Made by a program: the position numbers and the translations under genes. This document shows positions 11,891-24,500 of a stretch of DNA of 64,000 nucleotides, piece by piece (the first letter of the stretch is position 1; the number at the start of each line of letters is the position of its first letter). Origin of the DNA: Takifugu bimaculatus (lineage: Eukaryota > Chordata > Actinopteri > Tetraodontiformes > Tetraodontidae); NCBI GenBank assembly GCA_004026145.2, contig CP034985.2:3619481-3683480 (forward strand), in the 5' to 3' direction. The notes beneath the pieces were generated by a model that worked only from the letters and a program-made list of their open reading frames with translations, did not search any database and had not been told where the DNA came from.

Positions 11891-13129
11891 TCTAATTATG
11901 TAATAAGCCAGGAGTGGTACACCACTTATTTTGTCTTTTGTTGTGTTTTTGCCAAGTGAATATTGCACTGTTTTCAGTTAGGCTAAGTTTTTTGTGGGTC
12001 TGACTGATGCAGTAATAGATGCAGACTCTACTTGTTTTTACTTGAGGGACGTCCTCTGGAATTTTATAGAAATTGATTTTGGCCATCACAACCACAAGCA
12101 GAAATATTGTCAGCACTCCTCAGTTTCAGTTAAGCTTAATCTGAGGTTTCTCCAGTCATAAAGTTTGTTATTTTCCCAGAGATAACCCTTTAGCACTGCT
12201 CTCCCCGACCATACCTTTGATTTAAATTAACCCGGAATAAGGTGGGAAGGATATACATGTGTGCCACATCCAAGACTATGTATGAATTACGCAATATTGC
12301 CTCTTCAGCTCGCACTCTGCCTCACAAAGACGAAGGAGAAGCGGGAAGAGCTGAGATTCAATTTGGCACAAAGCAAGAAAAAGAGCAGAAGAAGGAGAGA
12401 TGTTCTAATTTCGCAGAGATTAGGCAGGCGTTGACTCTGTTTGGCTGCTGATCAAACCTGGATCACATCCGCTGCATTTGGAAGGTCATCCAAATGCAGC
12501 GCACGCTCCTGGGACTCCTTCCTCATATGCATAAATTGAGTGAAATTGCGTTAAATCAGGACTGCAGAGGGCAATAAACCACAGAAAATAAATGTGCATT
12601 GATTCATCATATGTGTGCCGTGACCAAACGTACGCCTGACAGCGTGACCTTATTTATCCCTTCATGATATAATAACACAGACCTGAACTCTAGCCAGTGG
12701 TACACTGCAGTGGGATAAAAACCAGTCAAAGAAATCCATAAATGTATGCATTTGCACGACTCGTCATCTCTGAATTACAGAGACAGCTGCAAAGTTATGG
12801 AAATCAGTTCACATCAGTCTAGATGCGGATGTTTGGATGCGTCACAATCTCTTTCAATCTTTTTTCTATTGTGCGTTTCCGATTTCGTGGTCTGATCCGC
12901 AGCGGTTTTATTGAGTCCTGTATTACCTCGACATGATGAAAGAGGGCCTTTTGGATGAACAGGATGTTTTTTTGTGACATTGAGAGGGAGAGGCGAACCA
13001 TACGTAATGTCAGACCCCTATAACTTGAGTTCCAAATGCAAGGTTTAGTTATCGATTGTGCACATAGCCACATGAGTCATTGTGTTGTTCTACGGACATA
13101 TCACATCCCTAAGCCCCTTGTCCTAACTC
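11891..13129. other. unannotated intergenic sequence
   Basis: No gene recognised. It contains one strong short hairpin (12470-12501, listed separately). Open frames of 69-84 codons on either strand have no recognisable similarity and no convincing splice context. Confidence 0.5.
12470..12501. other. perfect 13-bp hairpin
   Basis: CGCTGCATTTGGA (12470-12482), a 6-base loop AGGTCA, then TCCAAATGCAGCG (12489-12501), an exact reverse complement. It is too short for a typical microRNA precursor, and no run of T follows to suggest a Pol III terminator. Confidence 0.85.
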
Positions 13130-13262
13130 GATCGAACCAACTATTCCCCTGAACCCTGACCCAACCCAATTTCCAACCTCCAACGTTAAAACTAGTTCTT
13201 AAACCTTCAACGTTTCTTTGAGTCGATGTGAGGAGCAACCAGAATGTTTGCTAGGGACCGGT
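13130..13262. repeat. dispersed fish repeat, CTAACCC/CGAACC-rich
   Basis: The stretch beginning TCCTAACTCGATCGAACC, followed by CCTGACCCAACCC and ending in GGGACCGGTTATG, resembles a common teleost short interspersed repeat whose consensus is rich in CTAACCC and ends near AGGACCGG. The family name is from memory and uncertain. Confidence 0.4.
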
Positions 13263-13515
13263 TATGTCATATTGGGCAAAGTCAGGGTTGCCCCCCTGGG
13301 TACCATCCCCAAATGAGCCAACTGTTCATCTCAGGGACCTGTGAGCGTTGGTGGGTTCGGTAATTTGGTCAAGGGTACCTTAGAAGTGCTCTGAAGGTGT
13401 TCAAGCACCCTCCCCTACTTCCAGAACATGTTTTGCCCGTACTGGGACTCAAACCAAGAGTGCTCCACTTCTCAGCCCAGCCCCCCAACAGACTGGGCTA
13501 CAGGAGCCACCACCC
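13263..13515. repeat. tRNA-derived SINE-like repeat
   Basis: The central part (TTTGGTCAAGGGTACCTTAG, then GTGCTCTGAAGGTGTTCAAG) is homologous to 37910-37980 in the same orientation. Near 13440-13460 the minus strand reads GGTTTGAGTCCC, close to a Pol III B box. Both copies are degraded. This suggests an old SINE family, perhaps V-SINE-like. No flanking target duplication was found. Confidence 0.5.
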
Positions 13516-13652
13516 TAAACAGGAACTGCTTTTTAAAAATTATTAGAATTACTTTAAATGAAAACACTCACAAGCATGCTTTTGTCATTTAATGAAATAA
13601 AATAACTGTCATTTTTTGTGAATACACCATTTAGATTTTCTTTTTCTGTTGG

Positions 13653-13733
13653 ACTCACTCACTCACTCACTCACTCACTCACTCACTCACTCACTCACTC
13701 ACTCACTCACTCACTCACTCACTCACTCACTCA
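13653..13733. repeat. (CACT)n microsatellite
   Basis: About 20 perfect tandem copies of a tetranucleotide. Confidence 0.98.
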
Positions 13734-15399
13734 TTAGAACATAAAATACTTACTGATATTTGTCCTTATAGAAAACAGTCCTGTCCCATCACCTGATTGG
13801 TGACAAACAACCATTTGAGACCTTGAAAAATAACAACATACTATCGGTAATTCCTTTCATTTTTGTCATTTATTTTCAGGTTTCCTATTTTTTCTGTGTT
13901 GCTCTAAAGCTGTTAAACCCTTTGCAGATCACTTTACTACTTCAGTGAAACTTTAACAGTGTCTAATTTGAATGAGATTTCGTTCCTGACCGCTGCTCAG
14001 AGGACCTGTAATTATTACAGTAGAGGAAGCTATAATCATACAGACTCACTGGATTGGGGCAATTAGGAAACACAGCCAGCAGACATTGAATTCTAACCAT
14101 TTTTTCCTTTTCTAAAAGCACAGGAAGGCTTAAAACTGTGTTGTATACCAGTTATTGTCAGTGGGAAGAAAAGACAGAAGGTTCAGACCTGGATGAGAAA
14201 GTGGGTGGGTGAAACAGGAGGAAGGCTAATGTGGAATTCAATATTCAAAGTTGCACATTGCCTTTTGACTCAGCCTTTCCTTTTTCTTATGTTAAATTGC
14301 CAATAACAACTTTAGAAAGAAGATTAATCATAACTGTGAGCTGACTTGGTGAAAGTAAAAGGCTTATGTGAAGTAAATCGAACCTTTCTTTTGGAAGTCA
14401 GCGAGTCTGAGTATTATTGATAGGCCCACCTCTCTATGACCTCCTTAACTTTGTTTAAAGATGTTTTGCACTCACGAGGAGTGGCAGGTTTATTCGGACA
14501 ACACGTGGCTGCCGACACTGCAAGACGTCTATCCCTGATGGAGGTTTTATTTCAGGCCGGTGGGTAATCCTCGCTGCGCTACAACTGGAAGAGAGCTCCA
14601 ATGGCAGCTGGAAAGTTCTCCTGATTTCCGGGTTGGATCTTAATGAGATGCAGACAGCGATGTGTCCTTTGTTGATGAGCTGCAGATCCAGAACACCCTC
14701 ATGGTCGCAGCCCAAAGTGATGCCGCAGGCATGCAGATGTTCTGATTCCCTGAGTTTTCTATTTTCTATTCCTTTTCTCTTATCTTGGAAAAAGAGCTTA
14801 GTTCTGTCTGGATGAACACAGATTTCCAAAGCTTTCGGCTTGACTCCCCTGCGTAAGTGTAAAGTACTTGATATCAAGGTCAAGTAAATGAGAGAGAAAG
14901 GATGTGTGATCTGTTCAGCACATCCTCACAAAGAAAATGTTGGCTGCTGTTACTTTCCCAGGAAATCGACCTGCACAAGCCGACCAGAATCAGGGAATTT
15001 AAACTGTCTTAATGAAAGGATACATTTTAGGCGGAGATATGATTTAATGAAGAGGTCTCACTCTCATTCCATCCACATGGAGATGCACCTTTTTTACATT
15101 GTTTATTATAACACATTATGACCTTTACTTGATGATGACTGAACCTGTAATTGACTCTAAACTCTTTGAATTCAGTGCATTTACTTATATTCTCCATAAT
15201 AATTGTAATATAAATATAATACTGTGAACAACCTAATTAATTATTGTGTCGTTCCTGAGCTATACACCTACTTCTCTTACTGTCTAATACTGACAAAAGT
15301 CATTAAATGTAATAACAACATAAATTATATATATGAATGACTCCCTCTTCGACATGTGGGTTTTTCTAATATAATATTACTTCCATATTAAACTTAAAA
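13734..15399. other. unannotated intergenic sequence
   Basis: AT-rich sequence without a supported gene. The longest open frame is 142 codons on the minus strand (14455-14883). It contains ALEICVHPD, faintly like the last conserved cysteine region of chemokines, but has no partner exons, no upstream CC or CXC pair and no polyadenylation signal in place. I do not call it a gene. Confidence 0.45.
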
Positions 15400-15895
15400 A
15401 TAAGGATAAGGATAAAAAACTTTATTGATCCCACATCGGGGAAATTGCATGTTACAGCGGTAGCCCGTGGTGTACAATACAGAAAAGTACTAAAAGAAAA
15501 AATTAAAATAAAAAGACTCTTATATTATGTACATTGCTGTGTTCATTGTACAGTATATACAGAATTTAAAATTATGTACAGAAGGAGTGTCGGACAGTGT
15601 GAAAAAAAATGAAGGTGCAAATAAGATGTGCAAATAAGACATTCCAGAGGTAGGATGATTAGTGCAAATATACCAACCCTGGGTTATTGGTGCTACAATT
15701 AAGTGTTGTGCATGTTGAACAATCTGACTGCAGTTGGAATGAATGACCTGCGGTAACGTTCCCTTTTACACTGTGGGTGTAACAGTCTGCTGCTGAAGGA
15801 GCTGCTTAAGGCCCCCACAGTCTTGTGTAGGGGGTGAGAGGGGGTGTCCATAATTGATGTCAGCTTGGCCAATACAGATTGAAGCTATTTTGTTA
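15400..15895 (-). pseudogene. 3' end of a non-LTR retrotransposon
   Basis: On the minus strand an open stretch of about 60 codons ends at a TAA (15699-15701). It contains DTPSHPLHKTVG and CKRERYRRSFIPTAVRLFN, matching the carboxy end typical of teleost LINE ORF2 proteins. The 3' UTR continues to a tail near 15405 that reads AATTTCCCCGATGTGGGATC then AATAAAG on the minus strand. Everything upstream of the last ~60 codons is missing, so the copy is heavily 5'-truncated. The GGGATCAATAAAGT-type end also appears in degraded form at 22630-22665. Confidence 0.72.
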
Positions 15896-17440
15896 GCTGT
15901 ATGCTAACAACAGTGCACATTAGATGGCAGCATGTGAACCAACATGTGAACCACTTTCAGCTCTCTGCTTTGTGCAGTTGAGCCGTTTGCTTTCAGTAAA
16001 CCAAAACCCCTAATGTAATTTGTTTCAGTACAGTCGATACGTGGGTGTAGGTTGTGTTCGCGGATGTTGTTCCTTGACTAATCTGTCTTCATTAGCTGAA
16101 TGGGTCCTGAGTGACTGCTGTTCTTTTGCCCTTTAGCTTAGCTTGTAGACCGAGACGCTGGATAAACACCCCCGATGCCACTCCACAAAGGAACTCAGCC
16201 AAATTAGAAAGGTGAGTCAAAGTCAAACATAGAGCAGCAGAGCCTCCTCTGCAGCAAAGTTACTGGAACAAATGACTCTAAACAGCGATGTAGGCCGAGG
16301 GGGCTGGGGGATAGCTTATATGGAAGGATGAGTGCACCGAAACCTGTAACTGAGAGCAAAAAAAGCTCTTAAAGAAATGAAGTCAGTCCAAGCACCCTGC
16401 CTTTAGAGAAACTATTGTGCTTTACTGTTGTGTATTGATCTGCTTCAAATTTACATCCAGCCACTCTTGGACATGTTGAAATGGTCTGTGCCTGAATCTC
16501 TTCTGTTTCCTGGGAGTAGTGCTGGCTCCAGGGACGGAATCCGACACGCTCATGGGAAGAATGCTGATTCAGCTGCCTCCTTCAGTCCTCTTAAAAAATG
16601 AGAAGCTTCTGGTGTCATTGCAGTAAGAAATGCAGGAATGATCCAGAGCAGAGCTGAGGCTAAGAGGAAGGATGGGAAGAGAAACGCTATGTGGATGAGA
16701 CAAATGACACAGCACAACGAGAAAGGACAGTTTTTCTGCCTCCTCCTGCCATTCCTGCTGGCACAAGTGTCCAAGACGACCAAATGGAATTCTGCTTTAG
16801 CAGCGAGAAGCATGCCGTTTCTTTTGGGTTTCTCTAGGCCATTAGGCTAGTCTTTTTTTAAAGTATCTGTATTACAATTGGCTGTGATTAATTTTACATG
16901 AAATAGAAAGCAGAGAAGGCCTTGCTGGCCCTCCTGGCCCTTCATGTCTGATCATATCCACTTGGTTGCACTGTTTCTAGTGTTGTGTATTATGGTTTTA
17001 TCCAATCATTTTTCAGCTAACTGGTGTTGGCAGGTTGTGTGAATCTGCCTGAAGCCTTCAGAATGAACACTACAGGCTCCTGTGCACGGTAAATGAACGC
17101 ACATGGTCAGTGTGTTAGCCAATGAGATCTTCAGGGTGCGACTCCATGGCCAGCTAGAAGGTCTTGTACGCTTCCTGTGATTGGATAATCACTCATGAGA
17201 ACCTGAACGGTGAAACTTTGCAAAAATATTTAAACTAAACAGACTTCCATTGCTACAAAATAGCTGAAGGAGAACTTGGATCCAGATATCTGCTGCTTCT
17301 GCTGGGGGGTCATTCTGAGCGTATTCAATCTTTTCATAGAAAAGGACTTATTGATGGACCTGCACTGATAAACTGAGCTATTGTTGTCTTCTTGAAAAAA
17401 GTCAGGAGAATGGATTTTAGTTTCTAAATAAGCAGGCTTA
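15896..17440. other. unannotated intergenic sequence
   Basis: No gene recognised. A donor-like AAAG/GTGAGT occurs at ~16211 after a purine-rich stretch, but the preceding sequence has no consistent coding frame. Open frames at 16550-16850 overlap on both strands and look random. Confidence 0.45.
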
Positions 17441-17604
17441 GAGGAGAGGAGAGGAGAGGAGAGGAGAGGAGAGGAGAGGAGAGGAGAGGAGAGGAGAGGA
17501 GAGGAGAGGAGAGGAGTGGAGAGGAGAGGAGAGGAGAGGAGAGGAGAGGAGAGGAGAGGAGAGGAGAGGAGAGGAGAGGAGAGGAGAGGAGAGGAGAGGA
17601 GAGG
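17441..17604. repeat. (GAGGA)n microsatellite
   Basis: A 164-bp pure tract of alternating GAGGA and GAGA words with a single GTGGA interruption near 17516. It produces long open frames of SSPLL repeats on the minus strand that should be ignored. Confidence 0.98.
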
Positions 17605-20600
17605 CAATCCACCGCTGTCTGCGGGCTGACTAATGGTTGTCCTTGATGAGGCCAATCCATTCACTTCATTGTGCCAGCAGCACACTGGATGATGGCACTG
17701 GCACCACATAAAGAGCTGCAGTCATAAATGGGGGAACGGACTCATCACTCAAGGTGCTGGTGGTGCTGTAGGTGGTGTGACCGGACACATTGGGATAGAT
17801 ATGTTGAGAAGTCCAACTGCCCATTCCAGAAATGTGCTGTAATACCCAGAAAGTTTAGAAAGTATATGCAAATCTATACATTTGATTCAACACTAAGGCT
17901 GCATTCATGGCTTTTATAGTGTTCCTCTGACAGCAGTCCATCAATCAAGGTTGACCCGGCAGACTAAACACACTCTAAAACTTTAGACTTCACAAACCGG
18001 CTGTCTGGTGAGGAAAGCAACTGTCTACAAAGCACTGAATGGAAGATTTTCAGATGGATTCGACAAAACATGCTGCTCATCTCCCTTTTCGCTCTGCTGA
18101 AAGACAGCTGCTGTGACTTTGCAGTAAATCTTACTGAGGCATTGCTTCAACACCCCTCTCTCCTCTCTATCGCCTCTCTCCTTTCCTCTCACTCTCACAC
18201 CTCTCTCCTCTCTCACCCCCTCTCCCTTTCTCTCTGTCCTTTCTCTCTCTCTCCTTTCTCTCTCTGTCCTTTCACTCTCTTACTCTCTCACTCCTCTCTT
18301 GCAGAACTCTAATCAAGTTTCCTTTTGTCTGGCACTTTGGGTGCAAACAGGAACACTGCAGGTGACATAGAAGCACTAATGCTGCCAACAGCATGGACAT
18401 CAGGATCACACGTCTTTGTCCTTGTCCTAAGTGTCCCCACCAAAGCAAAAGCTATTTGAGGGACATTTTCTGAAATCCTGTCCTTCATGTCTAACTGCAG
18501 CTACATGTGATCAGAAATCAGGGATTGCCAGAGCATCGCTAGAGGAAGTTTTCACATGTGCAGAACAAATTTGTTGCACCTGTCTGATGACAATAGCTTA
18601 AAGCTATTAAATGTAATGAGTTATGAATTTGTTTCCACTGCTTATTCATTAATTATTTTGTTCTCAGTCCATTACACATGCAATTAATATATATTTTCAA
18701 TTTTTGATGTGAGTGGTCCTAATTTAGAGCAGGCGAAATCGTTTAAGCATTCGAGGAGGAAAATGAAAGACTGCCATCTAGAGGAGAGCTGGGAAACGAC
18801 TGGACTCAAAATTACAAATTTGTTGGGGACAAAGGAAGAACATACTCAATGTAACATTTGACATAAACATTTTAAAAAAGCAATTCAGTATAAGCTTCCC
18901 TCACCACTCGATAATTTGATGTATATTGTATAAAAGAGGGGTGAAAAATGTGTAATTGACGTCAGCTTAATCTTATTCAATGCTGCAGCGCCACCTCCTG
19001 GTGCTAATTGCCTCTCAGCATCCCGGATACACGCTGTTGATTCAGAGCAGCACATTGTCTAACTATGATGACCATACAGATGCATTTTTAAAAGGGAAAT
19101 AAACCACCAATAAGGGTCAAGACATGTTCACGTGCCAAGGTCATAAAAAAATCTAAAAAATATTCCAGCGTCCATGCTGAAAGCTCCTCATGAGTCTGAA
19201 TTTAAACATTAAGCTTTTTCTTTGTTAAGACCTTGACCTAAGGGGAACCATTTGTCATCCTCATCATATTTCATGTCTGAATCTTTATCGCATACTGGGG
19301 GGGAATCCTGGAGTTTCCTCTCAGCTCACACAATGAGCTATTAACAATGTCAGCAGTTTGTGCACATTGCAGTTGCAATGAATGCATTTCAATGCCATTG
19401 TTACTGGACCTCTGCACAAACACATTTTTAACATCAGTATGAGCTGCTCCAGTATAGTACAGCAAAATCAGAATTTCAGTGAATGCCATTTTTCATTCTG
19501 TCCATGTTTTTAAGCAGATACATTGTAGCATGGGGTAAAGGTTGTTGTTTAGGAACATCTTTTAATGAACAAAGCACTGCACATCCATTTAACATTTTAA
19601 TAAATATATAGATTATTTCACTTGATTAAAAAGGTTTTTAATGTCTCTTCAAATAGTGGATGGGTAGAATACTTTTTCAAAATCAGAAGAGGGAGTGTTG
19701 CCATTAAGGAACAAAGATGAACAATGCAAATGGAAGAACGAAGGTCTTCTCAAGAGCAGAAGGAGCCCTGCAAACTCCTGATAAATCCCCTGTTCTCCAC
19801 CTACAAAACTTAACTTTGAAAGTGAAAAGTATATCCGCGGTGCACGACCGCGTGCACAGGGCTCAATTTCCAACAGACTGAACTGTTTCATAAGTGATGA
19901 GACAGATTTTTATTACAATATAGGGGCCCCACACATAACACAGGCAGGAATTTAGACATTTATTTTCTTGAATATGGTTTTCATGTGGTGAATACCCAAA
20001 TACCCTAAAATAAATAGCAGTGCAATTAAAACCTTTCATTAATACATTGTATTAATTACACCTGATTAAAAAGCCCAGCAGCCTGTGAGACTGTCAGCAG
20101 TTCAGAGACTCCTTGGAAGAGTCACAATTGAGGACCAGCACAGCGTTCACATTATGTAATTTGGTCTTATAGCAACATTGAATTGGCTAAAATGAAGCAC
20201 CTGTATCAATTGTTGCATTTTTGTGGTGTTTTAGAGGCTCACTGAAGTCGGTTGGACATGTAATATCTAAGATGCACAATCATTTTTATTATTGTTAATG
20301 ATAGTAAAGTGTTGTATGTGTTGGTATAGCATGAAAATGTGGCTTTATAATTTATTACACTAGATATTCTATTGTGCCGTTATGTCCTTGGCGAATATAA
20401 CAAATACTCCTCTGCTGGTCAGAACATTGCACACGTGTTGCTTGGTAGTCGGCCATGACTGTTGTTGTTGCTCTGGGTGAGCATGCTACGTGCAGCTGAA
20501 AGTTTAAAGGCCTTGTTATTAGTGATTAGTGATGATACCTCAAGGAGTGTATTGACACACTACACAAACTGTGTCGGCACTGTATTGATTGTTGGTCACC

Positions 20601-20707
20601 CACTAGTGACCCCTGCAGTAGTTATAAAATGATTGCAGGTAAAGGAATTCCTTGTTTGCTAAACTGAGTTGGTATGTAAAAGAGCAAATTTGAGTTACAA
20701 TTCAGAG
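17605..20707. other. unannotated intergenic sequence with a TC-rich tract
   Basis: Contains a pyrimidine-rich low-complexity tract (CTCTC/CTTTCTCTC words) at about 18148-18300. The rest is AT-rich, with no recognised gene or RNA. Short open frames near 19271 and 19649 have no recognisable similarity. Confidence 0.5.
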
Positions 20708-21297
20708 TTACAATTTTTTACTTATGTACACCAACCTTAGAAAATACTCTTTCACACGGTGCAGATGACGATGGTGAGCAGAGAGTTTTAAGTGCAAGTT
20801 GATGCAGATGTGGATATGTTTTCTGGTTCTCTCACGAGTATCTGCCAATTCTTCACTGCCATGCCGAGCTCTATAATGCCTCAGCATTGATGAAGTGCTC
20901 TTATTGATGTAAGAGAGCTCTGTGGAGCAGAGCCGACACTTCACCTACAATAACATAAAAAGTTACAAACAATTCAAACCTCTTACTAGAACAGAGTAAA
21001 AACTAAGGTGGCGCATTGCATTCACTTGTTAAAAAAATAGACACCCTATCTCATGATTTCGAGATCAGGACCTCGTTATTATGAGATACCGTAAAATGAA
21101 TAAAGCAACTGTAAGGCTTTTTAACTGACTATCATATGTATCACAGGCCATTCACTTGATAAAGTGAGTGCAATGCGCCACCGTTAAAAATTGTATACAA
21201 CAGTAAACAATCCTCAATGGAGAAAAAGATTTCCCTTGTTTGGAGTCACAAGATCAAAATTATTCCACACTGGGGAAAACTTCTTAGAACGATCCAT
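20708..21297 (-). pseudogene. BED zinc-finger (hAT-type) transposase N-terminus, split by an intron
   Basis: Exon A (minus, 21297 down to 21235) starts with ATG and encodes a BED-finger beginning containing SPVWNNFDLVTPNK. Exon B (minus, from 20944) begins directly after a good acceptor (TTATGTTATTGTAG) with VKCRLCSTELSY and LRHYRARHGSEE. Joined in phase they form a zf-BED module with its Cys-x2-Cys and His-x4-His ligands. The donor after exon A reads AAG/GGAAAT where GTAAAT would be expected, so it is apparently broken. Exon B runs into a stop at 20708 soon after the finger, and no dimerisation or catalytic hAT domain follows. The intron carries a MITE (21007-21182). It sits 284 bp from the pm20d2 start in divergent orientation. 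It is most likely a hAT relic. A domesticated ZBED-like gene is less likely. Confidence 0.68.
21007..21182. mobile_element. 176-bp MITE with 21-bp terminal inverted repeats
   Basis: Left end GGTGGCGCATTGCATTCACT(T) at 21007-21027. The right end, 21162-21182, is its reverse complement with one mismatch (20 of 21). There is no open frame inside. The interior has TATCTCATGATTTCGAGATC, itself palindromic. No clear target duplication is visible (CTAA on the left, GTTAA on the right), so the superfamily is unassigned. It lies in the intron of the BED-finger relic. Confidence 0.75.
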
Positions 21298-21580
21298 AAT
21301 CACGCAACTGCAAAACTCCATCCAACAAACCCACGACATGTCGATACAGTTTGTTTCCTTATAAACACACTTTGGCGCAGCACATCCAAACGATACAATT
21401 CCTGTATCGGTCACCTGATTCTTTCTTAAAGCAATACACGCACCGATACGGGGTTTCACCTTTGAGCTCTCGGCACAGTGTTGACTCACCAGTGTCGCTC
21501 GTCCCGTCACTACTTGTTATGCTTGTTCGTCGCCTGGTTAAAATTCATAAAGTGACACAAATTATCCGAAAGAGAACGAA

Positions 21581-24500
21581 ATGACTGACAATGAAGAAAG
21601 GCTGATAGAACTGAAAGATAGAGTTTGCCGCAGTATAGACGAAGCCAGGGAAAAGCTGCACAGACTGAGTCAGGACATATGGAGCTGTCCGGAGCTGGCG
21701 TACCAAGAAACCGAGGCTCATGACAGGCTGGTGGCCTTCTTCACCCACGAACATGGCTGGACCGTGGACAGCCACTTCAAACTTGAGACCGCGTTTCGAG
21801 CTACGTGGCGAACCGGAGGCGACAGCGAGGGCACGATGAACGTGGGGTTCCTGTGCGAGTATGACGCCCTGCCCGGGATTGGACACGCGTGTGGCCACAA
21901 CCTGATCGCGGAGGTCGGAGCCGCCGCAGCTGTGGGGCTCAAAGCGGCGCTGGAGGGCGCACAGGAGGGGGTCCCTGTCCAGGTGCAGTTCCATGTTAGA
22001 GTCTTTATGACTGAGGATTCATAGTTTGTTGCCCCCTGTTTGAATTGTATCTCTATACCTTCTGTTTAATTATTAAACACAAATGTCCATTTATGAGACT
22101 ATTTCCGCAGCGCCTGGGGCTGCTGTTCACACTGACTACCGGTAGGTGGCACTGTGAGGAAAATTTCAAACACCCTCAAGTTTGACCAGAATAACTGTAG
22201 GCAAATATTGTACCTCCAACATATTGAACTTTAATGACTAGATATAGATTACATAATTAGTTAGTGAATTAGTGCAGGGTGTAGACTTAGACATTATTCC
22301 TATTCATGAATGTACAGTGAAACTCTATAAATGAAGCTACACCAACTATAACAAAAATTTCCTGTAGAATTAAAAAAAATAAATAAATACAGGTGGTAGC
22401 CTATTTACAGTAATTTTAGCTAAGTACACTATCTACAGTGCACAGGGGTAAAAAACAAACAAATTGAAATATATGGAAATGTGCAACAGATCAGATATTC
22501 AAATATATGATATTAGTTAAATGTCATCTAAGTGGTCTAGTGTGGAACGGATGCAAAGAAAAGTGCATCTGGAGCTCACAGTTTCTGTAGGAGATCTAAC
22601 AACTTGCTCAGTATATATAAGATTAGTTAAGATTTACTTTATTCATCCCTGTAGGGAAATTGAATTGTAGCAGCATGGACATAAAGAAATATAAATATAG
22701 TATATAGACATAAATAGCAGCAGGCATATTTACATAAGCATAGAAATACAATAAAAAAGTACAAATAGGATTAGAACATAAGCATAGAAATAAAAATAAG
22801 ATTAGATTATTAAACATATTTACATAAGCATAAAATAAAATAGAAATAAAATTAGAACATAAATATAAGAATAAGATAAGATTATTAAACAGTTAATGTA
22901 AATGTATATGCTCCATATACCTCCACAGGTAACAGTGTTGGGGACCCCAGCTGAGGAGGATGTTGGAGGTAAAATTGACTTGCTAAAGGAGGGGGCATTT
23001 AAGGGCATTGACGTGGTGTTCATGGCCCATCCATCGAAGGAAGATGCCACCTACCTGCCCTGTGTGGCTGAACACGAGTAGGTTTATTGCTCTACTTTTT
23101 TTTCCCTATTAAACAATCCTCTTCCATAAAGTTTGCACACATTAGTGTTACTCACGTGTTTCATTGAAAAATAACCTGCAGTTGAACTTTCTTCCATCTG
23201 CTCCAGTAGGTTGCAGCACATTTCTATCATATAACTGTTTCTACCTGCCTCTATTTGGTGTTCTCCAGTGTAACCATCAAGTACCACGGTAAGACCGCTC
23301 ATGCTTCTAGCTACCCATGGAGAGGCGTCAACGCGCTGGACGCAGCTGTGCTGTGCTACAACAACCTGTCCGTGCTGCGGCAGCAGATGAGACCAGACTG
23401 GAGAGTCCATGGTGAGGAGCCGCGACTGCACGCGCGCTGCTTGTGAGCAAAGTCGGCTTACAGTGCCTCGTGTCGTGCAGGCATCATCAAGCACGGCGGA
23501 CTGAAACCAAACATCATCCCTGACTACACTGAGCTGGAGTACTATCTGAGGACTCCCACCCGAGCTGAGCTGCCTGTCCTGAAGGAGAAAGCTGAGAGAT
23601 GCTTCAGATCAGCTGCAGTAGCTACTGGCTGCACGGTATAAACAACCAACAAACCAAAAAAGACAGCTGTCAGTTTATGATATGTACTTAGCCTTCATTT
23701 TAGCTGTGTTGTCTTCACAGCTAAAATGAAGCATGTCAAAGCAAGCATGTATAGCAATGATTTATCCACGCACACAAGCTTGGTCTTGATGTTTAGCAGG
23801 TCGCTATCAACCTTTAACAGCGCACAAGTGTCTATCCTGTCCAGGTTGAGGTTGAATATGCAAGGAACCAGTTGGACAACATCCTGCGTGTCGCTGAGCT
23901 CGAGAGGCTGTTCGAGAGAAACGGCAAGACTCTAGGGATGGACTTCACCACGGATGAAGATGTTCTGAGGAACGAATCTGGCACGTGTGCTTCCTCTTCT
24001 TCTTCTCATTGCAGGATCCTATTTGAAGCTGTGAAAGGCTGAATTATCCCCGTCAGAGCATGAGGGTGTCAGCCAGCCATGCTCTGCTCTCTCTTACAGG
24101 CTCCACAGACTTTGGTAATGTGACCTTTGCAGTTCCTGGCATCCACCCCTATTTCTATATTGGCTCCAATGCTTTGAACCACACCCCAGAATACACTGTT
24201 GCTGCAGGTATGCCTAATTATGACCCCCACTTACCTTGCACAGAGCACAAGTAATAGTGAATTAATAATTGTCCCCACATTTTACACTTTTAATTTTGAC
24301 TTTCAGCTGGAGTTAAGGGGATCCCAATATTACAGTAGCTATCAGGGTTGCATCCCCTCATGACCAAAGCAGCTACAGTAACTTGGTTGCTGTGGGACCT
24401 CCTTTGGACCCAAATTAATATGATTCAACATGGTCACAGTTGAGAGCAAAATCAGGGACGAGTGTTGCCTGTTCCAGGGTCAGGGGTCTATCTTCAAGGA

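Noticed and set aside
17230..17709. SSPLLSSPLL-repeat protein (also at 30776-31086 and 38599-39015)
   Set aside because: GAGGA/CTCTC microsatellite translation.
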